Positions 8,282 through 17,098 of a stretch of DNA of 64,000 bases are shown here, in pieces. How positions within the stretch are numbered: the first letter of the stretch is position 1; every line of letters starts with the position of its first letter. Made by a program: the position numbers and the translations under genes. This DNA comes from UBA7985 sp965661545 (GTDB taxonomy: Bacteria > Pseudomonadota > Alphaproteobacteria > UBA7985): positions 1 through 64,000 of the forward strand of contig CBFIEF010000010.1 of the NCBI GenBank assembly GCA_965661545.1, given 5' to 3'. The notes under the pieces were generated by a model, which ran no database searches, was not told the origin of the DNA, and worked only from the letters and a program-made list of their open reading frames with translations.

Positions 8282-11163
8282 GCCAAGCAAACCGCCTCGC
8301 GCACAGCGGCCTCGTTGACCGTTCTGAAACGCTCAAATTCACCTTCAACGGCACCGCCTATGAAGCCCATCCGGGCGACACGCTCGCCTCAGCGCTCCTT
8401 GCCAACGATGTGAAGCTGGTTGCTCGGTCCTTCAAATATCACCGACCAAGGGGCATTTTCACCGCTGGTCCCGAAGAGCCATCCGCGCTGTTCATGCTGG
8501 GACGCGACGGGGCGCAGGAACCAAACGCACGCGGAACAGTCACAGAAGTCTTCCATGGCCTCGAAGCCCGCTCACAGAACCACTTGGGCAGCCTCGACAA
8601 CGATTTGATGGCCGTAAACGACTGGTTTTCAGCGTTTTTGGGCGCTGGTTTCTACTACAAGACCTTCATGTGGCCGCGCGCCTTTTGGGAGCGGGTTTAC
8701 GAGCCGATCATTCGCCGCGCTGCGGGTCTAGGCGCACTCAGTGGCTCCCACGATACCGGGTCTTACGATAAAGGCTTCTTGCACTGTGACGTGCTTGTCA
8801 TCGGCGGCGGCCCAACGGGCTTGCAAGCCGCACTGACCGCAGGCCGTGCTGGGCTGGAAGTCCTTCTCGCAGAGCAGGATTTTGTCTTTGGCGGCGCGCT
8901 GGCCGGACACACGGGCCACGAATGGATGGCTAAAACATTGGCTGAGCTGGAAAGCCTTCCCAACGTGCGCATGATTCCCCGCTCGTCGGTCTACGGCACC
9001 TATGATCATGGCGTCTACGGCATGCTGGAGCGGAAGACCGACCACATAGCGCACCAGACGGACAAGCCGCGGCAGGTTCTGTGGCGCGTGTATTCCAAGC
9101 AAGCGATCATCGCCACCGGCGCTACGGAGCGGCCCATCGCGTTTGCCAACAATGATCGCCCGGGGATCATGCTGGCGGGCGCCGTGGCCACCTACATCCG
9201 TCGCTTTGGCGTGACGCCGGGCCAGAAGATCGTCGCCTTTGGCGCGGATCAGGGCCAATTGGCCGATCTGGCTGCTTCAGCCCACGCGCAGGGCGTTGAA
9301 GTCCGTGTTCTTACCCCTGAGGAGCAAGTCGTCGATACCGCAGGCCGCAAGGCACTGTCGTCGGTCATGTTGAACACGGGCGAGCGCATTCATTGTAATG
9401 CCCTTGCCGTTTCCGGAGGCTGGAGCCCGAACGTCCACCTCACCTCCCACCACCGTTCCAAACCCAAGTGGAACGAAGCCATTCAGGCCTTTGTGCCAGC
9501 TGACGTTCTCCCCGCCGGTCAAATCCCCGCCGGTTCAGCACAGGGCCACTTCGCGCTTGCCGATTGCCTGTCCAGCGGTGAAGACGCCGCCGTCGCAGCC
9601 GCAGAAGCCCTGGGCGCGACCGCCGCACGCGGTGCGCTGCCCAAAGTCGCGACCAACGCCTCTGCTCCGGCGAAGTCGATCTGGACCGTGAACAGCGGCA
9701 AGGGCCGGGCTTGGGTTGATCTGCAAAACGACGTGACCACAAAAGACGTGAAGCTCGCCTTCCAAGAAGGCTTCCGCTCCGTCGAGCACCTTAAGCGCTA
9801 CACCACGTTGGGCATGGCGACCGATCAGGGTAAAACCTCGAACGTTCTTGGCTTGGCGATCATGGCCGAGATGACTGGGCATTCCATTGCCGATACCGGC
9901 ACCACCATGTTCCGCCCGCCCTATCAACCCGTCGCGATGGGAGCCTTTGCTGGACGTTCTCGGGGCAAGGACTTCAAGCCAACCCGCCTGACACCGTCCC
10001 ACAAGTGGGCAGAAGAACAGGGCGCGGTCTTCGTTGAAACCGGCAACTGGCTCCGTGCGCAGTGGTATCCCCAGCCCGGTGAGACCACGTGGCGGGAAAG
10101 CGTGGATCGTGAAGTGCTGGCGACGCGCAGCGCTGTTGGTCTCTGCGATGTAACCACCTTGGGCAAAATTGACATTCAAGGGCGCGACGCGGCGACGTTC
10201 CTGAACAAAGTCTACGCCAACGCCTTCGCCAAGCTGGCAGTGGGCAAAGTGCGCTACGGCCTCATGCTCCGCGAAGATGGTATCGTAAAGGATGATGGGA
10301 CGACCGCCCGCCTGTCCGAGACGCACTTTGTCATGACAACCACCACGGCAAACGCAGTGTCCGTGTTCCGCCATCTGGAATTCTGCCGACAGTGCCTGTG
10401 GCCGGGGCTGGATGTGCAGCTGATTTCCGCGACCGAGCAGTGGGCGCAGTACGCTGTTGCCGGTCCAAACGCCCGCGCCCTGCTAGAGCGTGTGGTTGAT
10501 GCGCCGTTTGACATTTCCAACGAAGGCTTCCCCTTCATGGCCTGCGCTGAATTGAGCGTTTGCGGCGGAACGCCTGCGCGCCTGTTCCGCATCTCGTTCT
10601 CTGGCGAAATGGCATACGAGCTTGCAGTTCCAACGCGCTACGGCGATGCGCTGGTAAGACGGTTGATGGAAGCGGGCAGCGATCTGGGTGTGACGCCTTA
10701 TGGCACGGAAGCCTTAGGCGTAATGAGGATTGAAAAAGGCCACGCGGCCGGAAACGAGCTTAACGGTCAGACCACTGCGCGCGATCTGTCGCTGGGCGGT
10801 ATGGTGTTGAAGAAGAAAGACAGCGTGGGCCGAACCCTGTCCGAGCGCCCTGCTCTGAATACCGACGACGGCTATCGCCTTGTTGGTTTCCAGCCCGTCA
10901 ATCACAGCGACATGCTGACCGCTGGTGCGCACTTCGTTGATACCGGCAAGGAAGCCACAGCTGCTAACGATCTGGGCTACATGACCTCTGTCGCCTTCTC
11001 CCCATCCTTGGGCCATTCCATCGGGATTGGACTGCTTCGCCGCGGTGATGAGCGCAAGGGCGAACGCCTCCGCGCCGTCGACTTGGTTCGTGGCAAAAAC
11101 GTCGAAGTTGAAGTCGTCTCCGCTCACTTTATTGATCCAGAGGGGGAACGCCTCCGTGCTTAA
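8278..11163 (+). CDS. soxA: Sarcosine oxidase alpha subunit
   Basis: A 961-residue large subunit with three recognisable parts. The N-terminal ferredoxin-like fold (about residues 18-100) has no cluster cysteines, as is normal here. An NAD-binding Rossmann domain begins at D-V-L-V-I-G-G-G-P-T-G (about residue 170). A GcvT-like tetrahydrofolate domain occupies the last 380 residues, with F-S-G-E-M-A-Y-E-L and R-I-E-K-G-H. The enzyme passes the methyl carbon of sarcosine to folate as 5,10-methylene-THF, with release of hydrogen peroxide and glycine. Length and order match the family. It overlaps soxD by four bases and soxG by eight. Confidence 0.96.
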   Translation: MSQANRLAHSGLVDRSETLKFTFNGTAYEAHPGDTLASALLANDVKLVARSFKYHRPRGIFTAGPEEPSALFMLGRDGAQEPNARGTVTEVFHGLEARSQNHLGSLDNDLMAVNDWFSAFLGAGFYYKTFMWPRAFWERVYEPIIRRAAGLGALSGSHDTGSYDKGFLHCDVLVIGGGPTGLQAALTAGRAGLEVLLAEQDFVFGGALAGHTGHEWMAKTLAELESLPNVRMIPRSSVYGTYDHGVYGMLERKTDHIAHQTDKPRQVLWRVYSKQAIIATGATERPIAFANNDRPGIMLAGAVATYIRRFGVTPGQKIVAFGADQGQLADLAASAHAQGVEVRVLTPEEQVVDTAGRKALSSVMLNTGERIHCNALAVSGGWSPNVHLTSHHRSKPKWNEAIQAFVPADVLPAGQIPAGSAQGHFALADCLSSGEDAAVAAAEALGATAARGALPKVATNASAPAKSIWTVNSGKGRAWVDLQNDVTTKDVKLAFQEGFRSVEHLKRYTTLGMATDQGKTSNVLGLAIMAEMTGHSIADTGTTMFRPPYQPVAMGAFAGRSRGKDFKPTRLTPSHKWAEEQGAVFVETGNWLRAQWYPQPGETTWRESVDREVLATRSAVGLCDVTTLGKIDIQGRDAATFLNKVYANAFAKLAVGKVRYGLMLREDGIVKDDGTTARLSETHFVMTTTTANAVSVFRHLEFCRQCLWPGLDVQLISATEQWAQYAVAGPNARALLERVVDAPFDISNEGFPFMACAELSVCGGTPARLFRISFSGEMAYELAVPTRYGDALVRRLMEAGSDLGVTPYGTEALGVMRIEKGHAAGNELNGQTTARDLSLGGMVLKKKDSVGRTLSERPALNTDDGYRLVGFQPVNHSDMLTAGAHFVDTGKEATAANDLGYMTSVAFSPSLGHSIGIGLLRRGDERKGERLRAVDLVRGKNVEVEVVSAHFIDPEGERLRA

Positions 11164-11719
11164 AGCTCTCCAAGCCTCCACCCCGCTCGACGGTCGCTCC
11201 ATCACCATCGACAACACGTCGCTTTGGGTTGTTTCCGGGCGACCTCTCTATTCGCTTAGCGTACCGCTTGGGAATTATGCTGCGTTCGAAACGGCCCTAT
11301 CGACCAGCCTCAGCCTGACCCGCCCAGCAGCCGGTCAATACCACGACGCCGACGCCTTTAGACTTTGTGGATTGGCACAAGATCAGTTCTTCCTGATGGG
11401 CCTGAAAGCCGAAACACCAGACGAGCGCGCGCTGAAGTCTAGGCTTCAAGACGCCGCCTATGTCACCGACCAATCCGACTCATGGGTCATGCTCCAAATC
11501 AATGGTGAGAATGCGCTGAGAGCCATGGAGCGGATCAGCCCCATCAACCTTTCCCCAAGCGCGTTTCCGCCCGGCAGCATCGCGCGAACGTCGATGGAAC
11601 ACCTGTCAGCCATTGTGATGGCAGAAGCCGACTCTACGCTGACGCTCCTCTCCCCCATATCCAGTGCGGAATCATTTTGGCACGCGGTTGAGCAATCACT
11701 CACGAATGTGTCTCACTAG
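11156..11719 (+). CDS. soxG: Sarcosine oxidase gamma subunit
   Basis: A 187-residue subunit closing the soxBDAG operon. The frame is open further upstream inside soxA, but GTG 11156, which follows AGGGGGA at normal spacing and overlaps the soxA stop, gives the expected length. The protein has the weakly conserved GcvT-like fold of SoxG, with the segments D-A-D-A-F-R-L, A-Y-V-T-D-Q-S-D-S-W and a late E-S-F-W-H-A-V. It helps assemble the heterotetramer and has no cofactor motif of its own. Confidence 0.9.
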   Translation: MLKALQASTPLDGRSITIDNTSLWVVSGRPLYSLSVPLGNYAAFETALSTSLSLTRPAAGQYHDADAFRLCGLAQDQFFLMGLKAETPDERALKSRLQDAAYVTDQSDSWVMLQINGENALRAMERISPINLSPSAFPPGSIARTSMEHLSAIVMAEADSTLTLLSPISSAESFWHAVEQSLTNVSH

Positions 11720-11766
11720 ACACAAAAGCGTACTCATAACCTAAATTATCTCGCCAAACATTCACA

Positions 11767-11778
11767 TTAAGAAACTTT
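11767..11778. promoter_or_regulatory. Exact copy of TTAAGAAACTTT upstream of amt
   Basis: This 12-base word is identical to the second repeat unit upstream of tmoX (5583-5594). It lies in the 174-bp gap between soxG and amt, about 115 bp before the amt start, within an AT-rich stretch that could hold the promoter. No second copy at 20-bp spacing was seen here. It may mark shared control of uptake and nitrogen recovery, or be chance in AT-rich sequence. Confidence 0.3.
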
Positions 11779-11893
11779 TTTTCTTCATAATGTGACTTCT
11801 GATGCTAGTGTGACGCTCTTAATCTGGCGATGAGAGTGGTACGCCGTGTTGCGCTCATCCGCCTCCATCAAACAAGTTGAAGAGGAGAGTGAC

Positions 11894-13240
11894 ATGGAAG
11901 AACAAATCGCCGCACTCACCGAGCAGGTTGCTGCTCTTCAAGGTAGCGCAGCTGTGACCAACACAATGGTTGCAGAGATGTTCTACTATTTGACCATCCC
12001 ATTGATGATCATCATTCACGCCGGTTTTTTGGCGTACGAAATGGGCGCTTCTCGGGCTAAAAACGTCCTCGCATCCGGTATCAAAAACATTCTGGCCTTT
12101 GCCTACGTCCTGCCAGCCTTTTTCTTTGTTGGTTGGTGGATTTACTGGGCGATGCCGACGGGGCTTCCGGCTGGCGATGCAAGCTTTGCTTTGCCTTGGT
12201 CTGAGTCCATGGGGCCATTCCTGGGTGATAACTCGTCTGGCGTGTTCTGGGGTGCCTTTGCCCTGTTCGCCGCAACCACCGCTTCGATCTTCTCTGGTGC
12301 TGTAATCGAGCGCATTCAGACGACCGGCTTTATCATTCTGGCTGTTGTTCTGGGTGCTGTTGCTTGGGTTGTTGCCGCCGCTTGGGGCTGGCACGCAGAC
12401 GGCTGGCTCGTAACCAACTTTGGTTACCATGACTTCGGTGCTGCTGGTGTGGTTCACACCGTTGCAGGCTTCTTTGCTCTCGGCGTTCTGATCAACCTCG
12501 GTCCACGTATCGGCAAGTTCAACGCAGACGGCTCCGCCAACCACATTGGTGGTCACAACATGCCGTTTACCATCACGGGCTTGATGCTGATTATCGTCGG
12601 CTTCTGGGGCTTCCTGATGGCTTGTGCGATCTTCCCCGGCGAAGGCTGGTCTTGGTTCGGCGACAACTTCGGAACCATCTACGGCACGCCGACCAACCTT
12701 TCCGCGCTTGCTTTCAACATTCTGATGGCGTTCTCCGGTGGTGTCATCGGTGCGTGGTTTATCACCCGTGATCCGTTCTGGATGATGTCCGGCGCCCTCG
12801 CGGGTATCATTGCGACCGCTGCTGGCCTCGACGTGTACTGGCCTCCACTGGCGTTCTTGGTTGCTATGGCGGGCGGTATGCTGCTTAAGCCTGCGGCTGC
12901 CGTTCTGGAGCGCTTCCGCATTGATGATGCTGTTGGTGCGGTTACGGTCCACGGTACAATCGGTGTCTTTGGCCTGTTGATGTTCGGCATTTGGGGCGCG
13001 GGTTATCCGGCGCTGCAAGGCGAAGGCGTTGCGACAGTGAACCTGCTGGGTCAGGCCATCGGTGCAGTTGTCTGTATCCTTCTGGGCTTTGTACCGGGTT
13101 ACGTGATCTCCCTGATCCTGAAAATGGCGGGCATGCTGCGTATTGGCGAAGCTGCAGAGCTTGCGGGTCTTGACCCGACTAAAGTTCCTGCGCAAGCCTA
13201 CCCTGAAGGCATCACACCATCTGAGCCTGCTAGCTCCTAA
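11894..13240 (+). CDS. amt: Ammonium transporter (Amt/MEP/Rh family)
   Basis: A 448-residue inner-membrane protein with about eleven hydrophobic helices that conducts ammonium or methylammonium. ATG 11894 is preferred over an earlier TTG because AGAGGAGAG lies just before it. The two pore histidines are recognisable in G-V-V-H-T-V-A-G-F-F-A-L and G-A-V-T-V-H-G-T-I-G-V-F-G. The N-terminus E-E-Q-I-A-A-L-T-E-Q-V-A-A-L-Q is a short predicted coiled coil before helix 1, unusual for E. coli AmtB but seen in some marine relatives. No glnK is adjacent. The position after soxBDAG suggests a role in keeping ammonium released by amine catabolism. Confidence 0.92.
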   Translation: MEEQIAALTEQVAALQGSAAVTNTMVAEMFYYLTIPLMIIIHAGFLAYEMGASRAKNVLASGIKNILAFAYVLPAFFFVGWWIYWAMPTGLPAGDASFALPWSESMGPFLGDNSSGVFWGAFALFAATTASIFSGAVIERIQTTGFIILAVVLGAVAWVVAAAWGWHADGWLVTNFGYHDFGAAGVVHTVAGFFALGVLINLGPRIGKFNADGSANHIGGHNMPFTITGLMLIIVGFWGFLMACAIFPGEGWSWFGDNFGTIYGTPTNLSALAFNILMAFSGGVIGAWFITRDPFWMMSGALAGIIATAAGLDVYWPPLAFLVAMAGGMLLKPAAAVLERFRIDDAVGAVTVHGTIGVFGLLMFGIWGAGYPALQGEGVATVNLLGQAIGAVVCILLGFVPGYVISLILKMAGMLRIGEAAELAGLDPTKVPAQAYPEGITPSEPASS

Positions 13241-13265
13241 TCTCTAAACGAAAGGAATTTTCGCT

Positions 13266-13418
13266 ATGGGTAGTTCAATTGAAAACTGGGATGGCGTCAC
13301 GGGCGCGATCTTCATGGGCGCTGGCGGCGGAATGCCGGCCGTCTGGGTCTGGCTCGCGATTGCTGCGTGCGTTGTGCCGCTGATTTTTGGTGCAATTGCA
13401 GACCGCAAAACCCGCTAA
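13266..13418 (+). CDS. Small single-pass membrane protein downstream of amt
   Basis: A 50-residue open frame 25 bp after amt, starting M-G-S-S-I-E-N-W and preceded by AAAGGAAT. A hydrophobic segment at about residues 24-44 (V-W-V-W-L-A-I-A-A-C-V-V-P-L) is followed by a basic tail D-R-K-T-R. It lies before a strong terminator, so it is probably co-transcribed with amt. I do not recognise a named family. A small regulator or stabiliser of the transporter is an inference from position only. Confidence 0.6.
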   Translation: MGSSIENWDGVTGAIFMGAGGGMPAVWVWLAIAACVVPLIFGAIADRKTR

Positions 13419-13448
13419 CGCGTGGTTTTGACATCAAGAAATGAGAAA

Positions 13449-13478
13449 GGGGGAACCAGCCCGGTTCCCCCTTTTTTT
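13449..13478. terminator. Strong bidirectional intrinsic terminator
   Basis: GGGGGAACC and GGTTCCCCC form a 9-bp GC-rich stem with a 5-base loop, followed by seven T on the plus strand. The minus-strand read also ends in a short T-rich run. It closes amt and the 50-residue gene and also lies just beyond the stop of the leftward hydrolase gene at 13518. Confidence 0.9.
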
Positions 13479-13517
13479 GTGCATGCGACTATCGCGTCTG
13501 CCGCTTAGAATCTTAGC

Positions 13518-14204
13518 CTACATTGAGCGGAAACATGCCAACGCCGCAACCCGCGCAGCATCCGCGACCTTAGCGTCATAACCCGCTTTGGTGGGCATGG
13601 AGAAGTTGTGCTGGCCGCCAGAGTGGACAACCACCTCCGCATTCGCCTTCCCCGCCAGCGCCGCGCTCACCGGGTCAACTTGGTCCATCGGTACAAACTG
13701 ATCCGCATCGCCATAGTGCAAGCTGGCCGGAACCGTCAGGTGGGCGGCCTCCTCGAGATAACTATGGATCCGCGTGCCATGGTACGCCACGACCGCATCA
13801 GCACCCAGCCGGGTTCCGGCCAGGTAAGCGAACAAGCCGCCAAAGCAGAACCCGAGCACGGCCACTTTGCCGTTGCACCGCTCGTGCGCGCGCAGTTCGT
13901 CCATGGCGTCGGACATGTCCACCAGCCCTTGGTCGATGTCGTGGCGGTTCATGCGGTCACGGGCAATGTCCCACTCTGCCGTTGGTCCAGGAATGGTGCG
14001 GAAGAAGTAGTCGGGCGCGGCGGTCAAAAAGCCGTCTGCGGCGTAAGCTTCGATCAGCTCTTCCATCTCTGGGTCTGTGCCAAAGATCGCAGGCATCACC
14101 AATACGGCGGGAAATGTCCCCTCACCCGCAGGGATGGACAGGCGTCCATCATAACTTTCGCCCTCGCGGGTGGTGAACTTGATGTTCGAACTACTGACGG
14201 TCAT
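13518..14204 (-). CDS. Dienelactone hydrolase family protein
   Basis: A 228-residue alpha/beta hydrolase. The start ATG 14204 follows AGGATCAGGACC; the frame is open 16 codons further. The Cys-Asp-His triad of dienelactone hydrolases is visible: G-F-C-F-G-G (nucleophile Cys), G-D-A-D-Q-F-V-P (Asp) and G-G-Q-H-N-F-S (His). Carboxymethylenebutenolide is the classic substrate, but many homologues act on other esters or lactones. It starts 16 bp after the permease gene of a NitT/TauT ABC transporter, so it is likely last in that operon and may hydrolyse the imported compound or a product of it. Confidence 0.85.
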   Translation of the reverse strand: MTVSSSNIKFTTREGESYDGRLSIPAGEGTFPAVLVMPAIFGTDPEMEELIEAYAADGFLTAAPDYFFRTIPGPTAEWDIARDRMNRHDIDQGLVDMSDAMDELRAHERCNGKVAVLGFCFGGLFAYLAGTRLGADAVVAYHGTRIHSYLEEAAHLTVPASLHYGDADQFVPMDQVDPVSAALAGKANAEVVVHSGGQHNFSMPTKAGYDAKVADAARVAALACFRSM

Positions 14205-14220
14205 GGTCCTGATCCTTTGT

Positions 14221-15000
14221 TTAGGTGTCAGGCTTCTCCGCCCAACCCGCAAAAATCTTCTCTAACAATACCACTGCATAGAAAAGCAGAATGCCGAGAA
14301 AAGCCAGCGCGAGAAGCACAGCGAACATCAGCGGATAGTCGGCGTTGATCTTGCCGCTATCGAACAAATGCCCCAGCCCCATGCCGTGTGGTTCGATGAT
14401 TTCCACCAGATTGGTCCCGATAAAGGCCAGCGTCACTGCGACCTTTAGCGCACCAAAGAACTCCGGTAGCGTTTTGGGCAGCGCAATCTTCCAAAACACC
14501 GTCAACCGGCTGGCACCAAGCGCGCGCAGGATGTCGCGGTATTCGGTTTCCAGCGTATTCAAGCCAACAGAGACAGAGACCGCAATTGGGAAAAAGCTGA
14601 TCATGAAGGCCATCAGAACGGTATTGGTATTGTCCGCGCCGATGAACAGCAACGCGATGACCGGCACAACCGTTGCCTTGGGTACAGCGTTGAAGCCAAC
14701 AAGCAGCGGATATAGCGCGTCGCGGGCAACACGGGAAAAGCCCATGACCATCCCGAGGGCCGTCCCGAACAAAACTGAAATCAGCAGCCCCAGCACCGTC
14801 CGCCAAAGGGTTTGCCACCCATAGACGAAGAACAGCTTCCAGTACTTCTGATAAGCCGCAGTCAGATCGCTCGGTGAGGCCATTTTATAGTTGGGCCAAT
14901 CCCGCCACCAGACCAGCAGTTCCCAAAGGATGAGGAAGATAACGATCGAAACCAGCGGTACAACGACCTGTCGGATGAGTCTGTTGCTTTGCTTAGACAT
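14221..15000 (-). CDS. NitT/TauT-type ABC transporter permease
   Basis: A 259-residue inner-membrane permease with six hydrophobic helices and the coupling motif L-R-A-L-G-A-S-R-L-T-V-F-W-K-I-A-L-P. ATG 15000 overlaps the ATPase stop by one base (TGATG); the longer frame upstream of it is antisense noise within the ATPase gene. Relatives move taurine, alkanesulfonates, nitrate or thiamine precursors. Substrate cannot be assigned. Confidence 0.9.
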   Translation of the reverse strand: MSKQSNRLIRQVVVPLVSIVIFLILWELLVWWRDWPNYKMASPSDLTAAYQKYWKLFFVYGWQTLWRTVLGLLISVLFGTALGMVMGFSRVARDALYPLLVGFNAVPKATVVPVIALLFIGADNTNTVLMAFMISFFPIAVSVSVGLNTLETEYRDILRALGASRLTVFWKIALPKTLPEFFGALKVAVTLAFIGTNLVEIIEPHGMGLGHLFDSGKINADYPLMFAVLLALAFLGILLFYAVVLLEKIFAGWAEKPDT

Positions 15001-15806
15001 CAGGCAGCCTCCTCCGCCGCAGGCTGTCTGCCCTGGGCAATTTGGATTTGGCGACGCAGCTCGGCGAGGCATTCCACGATTTCTGGCTTGTAGAGGTCTT
15101 CGATGGTGCGATCGTTGCCCAGCGGAACGGTCAAGCGGTGTTGAATGCCTGCGGGCCGGTCTGAGAGCACTACCACTTCGTCGGCGAGAAACATGCTCTC
15201 TCGCAAATCGTGGGTGATGAGCATGCACGTCACCTTTTGCTCAATCCGCAGCTTGAACATAATCTGCCACAGGTCTTCGCGGGTAAAGGCATCCAGCGCG
15301 CCAAAGGGCTCGTCAAGGATGAGCACACTAGGCCGGTGAATGAGCGCGCGGCATAGGGAGGCGCGCTGGCGCATTCCGCCTGAAAGTTCTGAGGGTCGCT
15401 TGTCTTCAAAGCCCGATAAGCCGACCAGCGCCAGCAGCTCGTGCGCCCGCGCTTCCGCCGCTTCTCGGCTCAACCCATGCCCGCGCACAATTTCCAACGG
15501 CAGCAACACGTTGCGCAGGATCGAGCGCCATTCGAGCAAGACAGGATTTTGAAAGGCCATGCCGACCGTCGGTCGTGGCGATGTCACCGGTTTACCATCG
15601 AGGATCACGCGACCGGCGTCTGGCTTGAGCAGCCCCGAGACCAACTTCGTCAGCGTGGATTTCCCGCAGCCCGAAGGCCCAACAACGGCTGTAAAACCAC
15701 CGGGTGCGATGTCGAAACTGATGTCCTCAAGAACCGGAAGGGGTCCTGTGTCCGTTGAGTAGGCGTGGGTTACGCCCTCAATCGCAATGACCGGCTGCGT
15801 TGTCAT
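15000..15806 (-). CDS. NitT/TauT-type ABC transporter ATP-binding protein
   Basis: A 268-residue ATPase with Walker A G-P-S-G-C-G-K-S-T near residue 42, Q-loop M-A-F-Q-N-P-V-L-L-E-W-R, signature L-S-G-G-M-R-Q-R-A-S and Walker B V-L-I-L-D-E-P-F-G-A-L-D. This combination is typical of the SsuB/TauB/NrtD class. It powers the permease encoded immediately downstream, to which it is coupled by a one-base overlap. A terminator-like hairpin separates it from the binding-protein gene. Confidence 0.92.
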   Translation of the reverse strand: MTTQPVIAIEGVTHAYSTDTGPLPVLEDISFDIAPGGFTAVVGPSGCGKSTLTKLVSGLLKPDAGRVILDGKPVTSPRPTVGMAFQNPVLLEWRSILRNVLLPLEIVRGHGLSREAAEARAHELLALVGLSGFEDKRPSELSGGMRQRASLCRALIHRPSVLILDEPFGALDAFTREDLWQIMFKLRIEQKVTCMLITHDLRESMFLADEVVVLSDRPAGIQHRLTVPLGNDRTIEDLYKPEIVECLAELRRQIQIAQGRQPAAEEAA

Positions 15807-15836
15807 AAATTTACACTACAATACTGATTTTGAATG

Positions 15837-15864
15837 AAAAAAGCCGAGACCCGGAGGTCTCGAC
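15837..15864 (-). terminator. Terminator or attenuator between binding-protein and ATPase genes
   Basis: A 7-bp stem CGAGACC/GGTCTCG with a 4-base loop, followed on the minus transcript by GCTTTTTTC. It lies in the 72-bp gap after the binding-protein gene. It probably ends most transcripts there and lets a fraction read through into the ATPase, permease and hydrolase genes. Confidence 0.75.
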
Positions 15865-15878
15865 TTTACTGAGAAAGC

Positions 15879-16895
15879 TTACTTCAGCATCCGAGCTGCT
15901 GCCGCTGGCAGGTAAGCATCGGTGAAGTACAGGCTTGCATCGGCTTCGTTTTGGAAGTCGTAGGTCTCTGCAATCTGCATCAGAGCCTTGGCCATGCGGT
16001 CACCGTCAATGTCGCCCATGCCGTTTGCCATGGTGTAGTCCGTCACGACGTTGCCATCGATGGCGAGCTGAAGACGACGGGTCTCAAGGGCCACGTCGGA
16101 CGCTGGGTTACGCTTGGCAACAGCCATTGCGCCCATTTCTGGGTCTGCGATCACGTCGTTCCAGCCAGCTGCAACAGCAGCGAGGAAATCGGTCACGACA
16201 GCCGCGTTCTCGCTTGCGAAGTCCGTGTTCACGATGATCGCGTTACCGTAGAGAGCAAGACCATAGTCGGCCATCAGGATTGTCGTAATATCGTCTTCCG
16301 GCACGCCCAAACGCACGAGGTTCAAGTAGCTGGAAAATGAGAAACCAGTGATCGAGTCAACCTTACCTTCGGCCAACATCGGTTCGCGGGTTGGGAAGCC
16401 AACCGGCTCAACCGTAATCGCGCTTACGTCGATACCGTTCGCGGTTGCGAACGCTGGGAACTGTGCCCATGCGCCATCTGGTGGCGGTGCACCAAGCACG
16501 CTGCCTTCAAGGTCGCCGGGACCAGAAATGCCCTGAGACTTGCGGCCAATTACAGCAAACGGTGGCTTATCGTAAACCATCATTGCTGCGATCACGGGTG
16601 CATCAGGGTTTTGGTCTTTGAATTTGATCAGGGAGTTAATGTCGGCAAAGCCAATCGGGTAAGCACCCGTTGCAACCTTTGGAATGGCGTCCAAGGAGCC
16701 TGAACCCGCAGAAATCTCAACATCGAGACCAGCGGCGCCAAAGTGACCGTTATCGATAGCGGCAAAGTATGCCGCGCTTGGACCTTCGAATTTCCAATCA
16801 AGGGCGAATGGAATCTTGGTTTCAGCCAACGCTGATGTAGCGGCGCCAAACGACGCAGCGACAGCAATGAGGCTAACTGACAGGATTTTTTTCAT
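15879..16895 (-). CDS. NMT1/THI5-like periplasmic substrate-binding protein
   Basis: A 338-residue secreted binding protein. Residues 1-24 are a signal peptide ending A-L-A-E-T, and the mature chain begins K-I-P-F-A-L-D-W-K-F-E-G-P, a pattern of the SsuA/ThiY/NMT1 group. Family segments A-A-I-D-N-G-H-F and G-F-A-D-I-N-S-L-I follow. It is first of the leftward transporter operon and is separated from the ATPase gene by a hairpin. Ligands in this family include pyrimidines, taurine and aromatic sulfonates. The D-W-K-F-E-G-P start leans to the pyrimidine or THI5 side, but this is weak evidence. Confidence 0.88.
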   Translation of the reverse strand: MKKILSVSLIAVAASFGAATSALAETKIPFALDWKFEGPSAAYFAAIDNGHFGAAGLDVEISAGSGSLDAIPKVATGAYPIGFADINSLIKFKDQNPDAPVIAAMMVYDKPPFAVIGRKSQGISGPGDLEGSVLGAPPPDGAWAQFPAFATANGIDVSAITVEPVGFPTREPMLAEGKVDSITGFSFSSYLNLVRLGVPEDDITTILMADYGLALYGNAIIVNTDFASENAAVVTDFLAAVAAGWNDVIADPEMGAMAVAKRNPASDVALETRRLQLAIDGNVVTDYTMANGMGDIDGDRMAKALMQIAETYDFQNEADASLYFTDAYLPAAAARMLK

Positions 16896-16962
16896 TTCTC
16901 TCTCCAGGGTACATTACGCGGAAAAGACCGACGCGAAGCCGAGCATGTTCAAAACTCTGATC

Positions 16963-16990
16963 GAAAGAACACTGAAAAATCAATTCTTTC
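16963..16990. repeat. Inverted repeat upstream of the binding-protein gene
   Basis: GAAAGAA and TTCTTTC form 7-base arms 14 bases apart, about 70-95 bp upstream of the binding-protein start. This is a reasonable place for an operator of the transporter operon, and no regulator gene is next to it. It may be chance. Confidence 0.3.
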
Positions 16991-17098
16991 CTGACAATGC
17001 TGTGTTTATACGCACAAATGCCTATTAATTAGTCACAGCAGGCACCCTGCCCTGAGTGCCTAAAACAAACGTCTCGCGCGGGTGCACGATGCAAAGAA

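Noticed and set aside
11855..13195. 446-codon open frame antisense to amt
   Set aside because: It is the opposite strand of a well-supported transporter gene; its translation is polar and low-complexity with no family motif or ribosome binding site. Codon bias of amt explains it.
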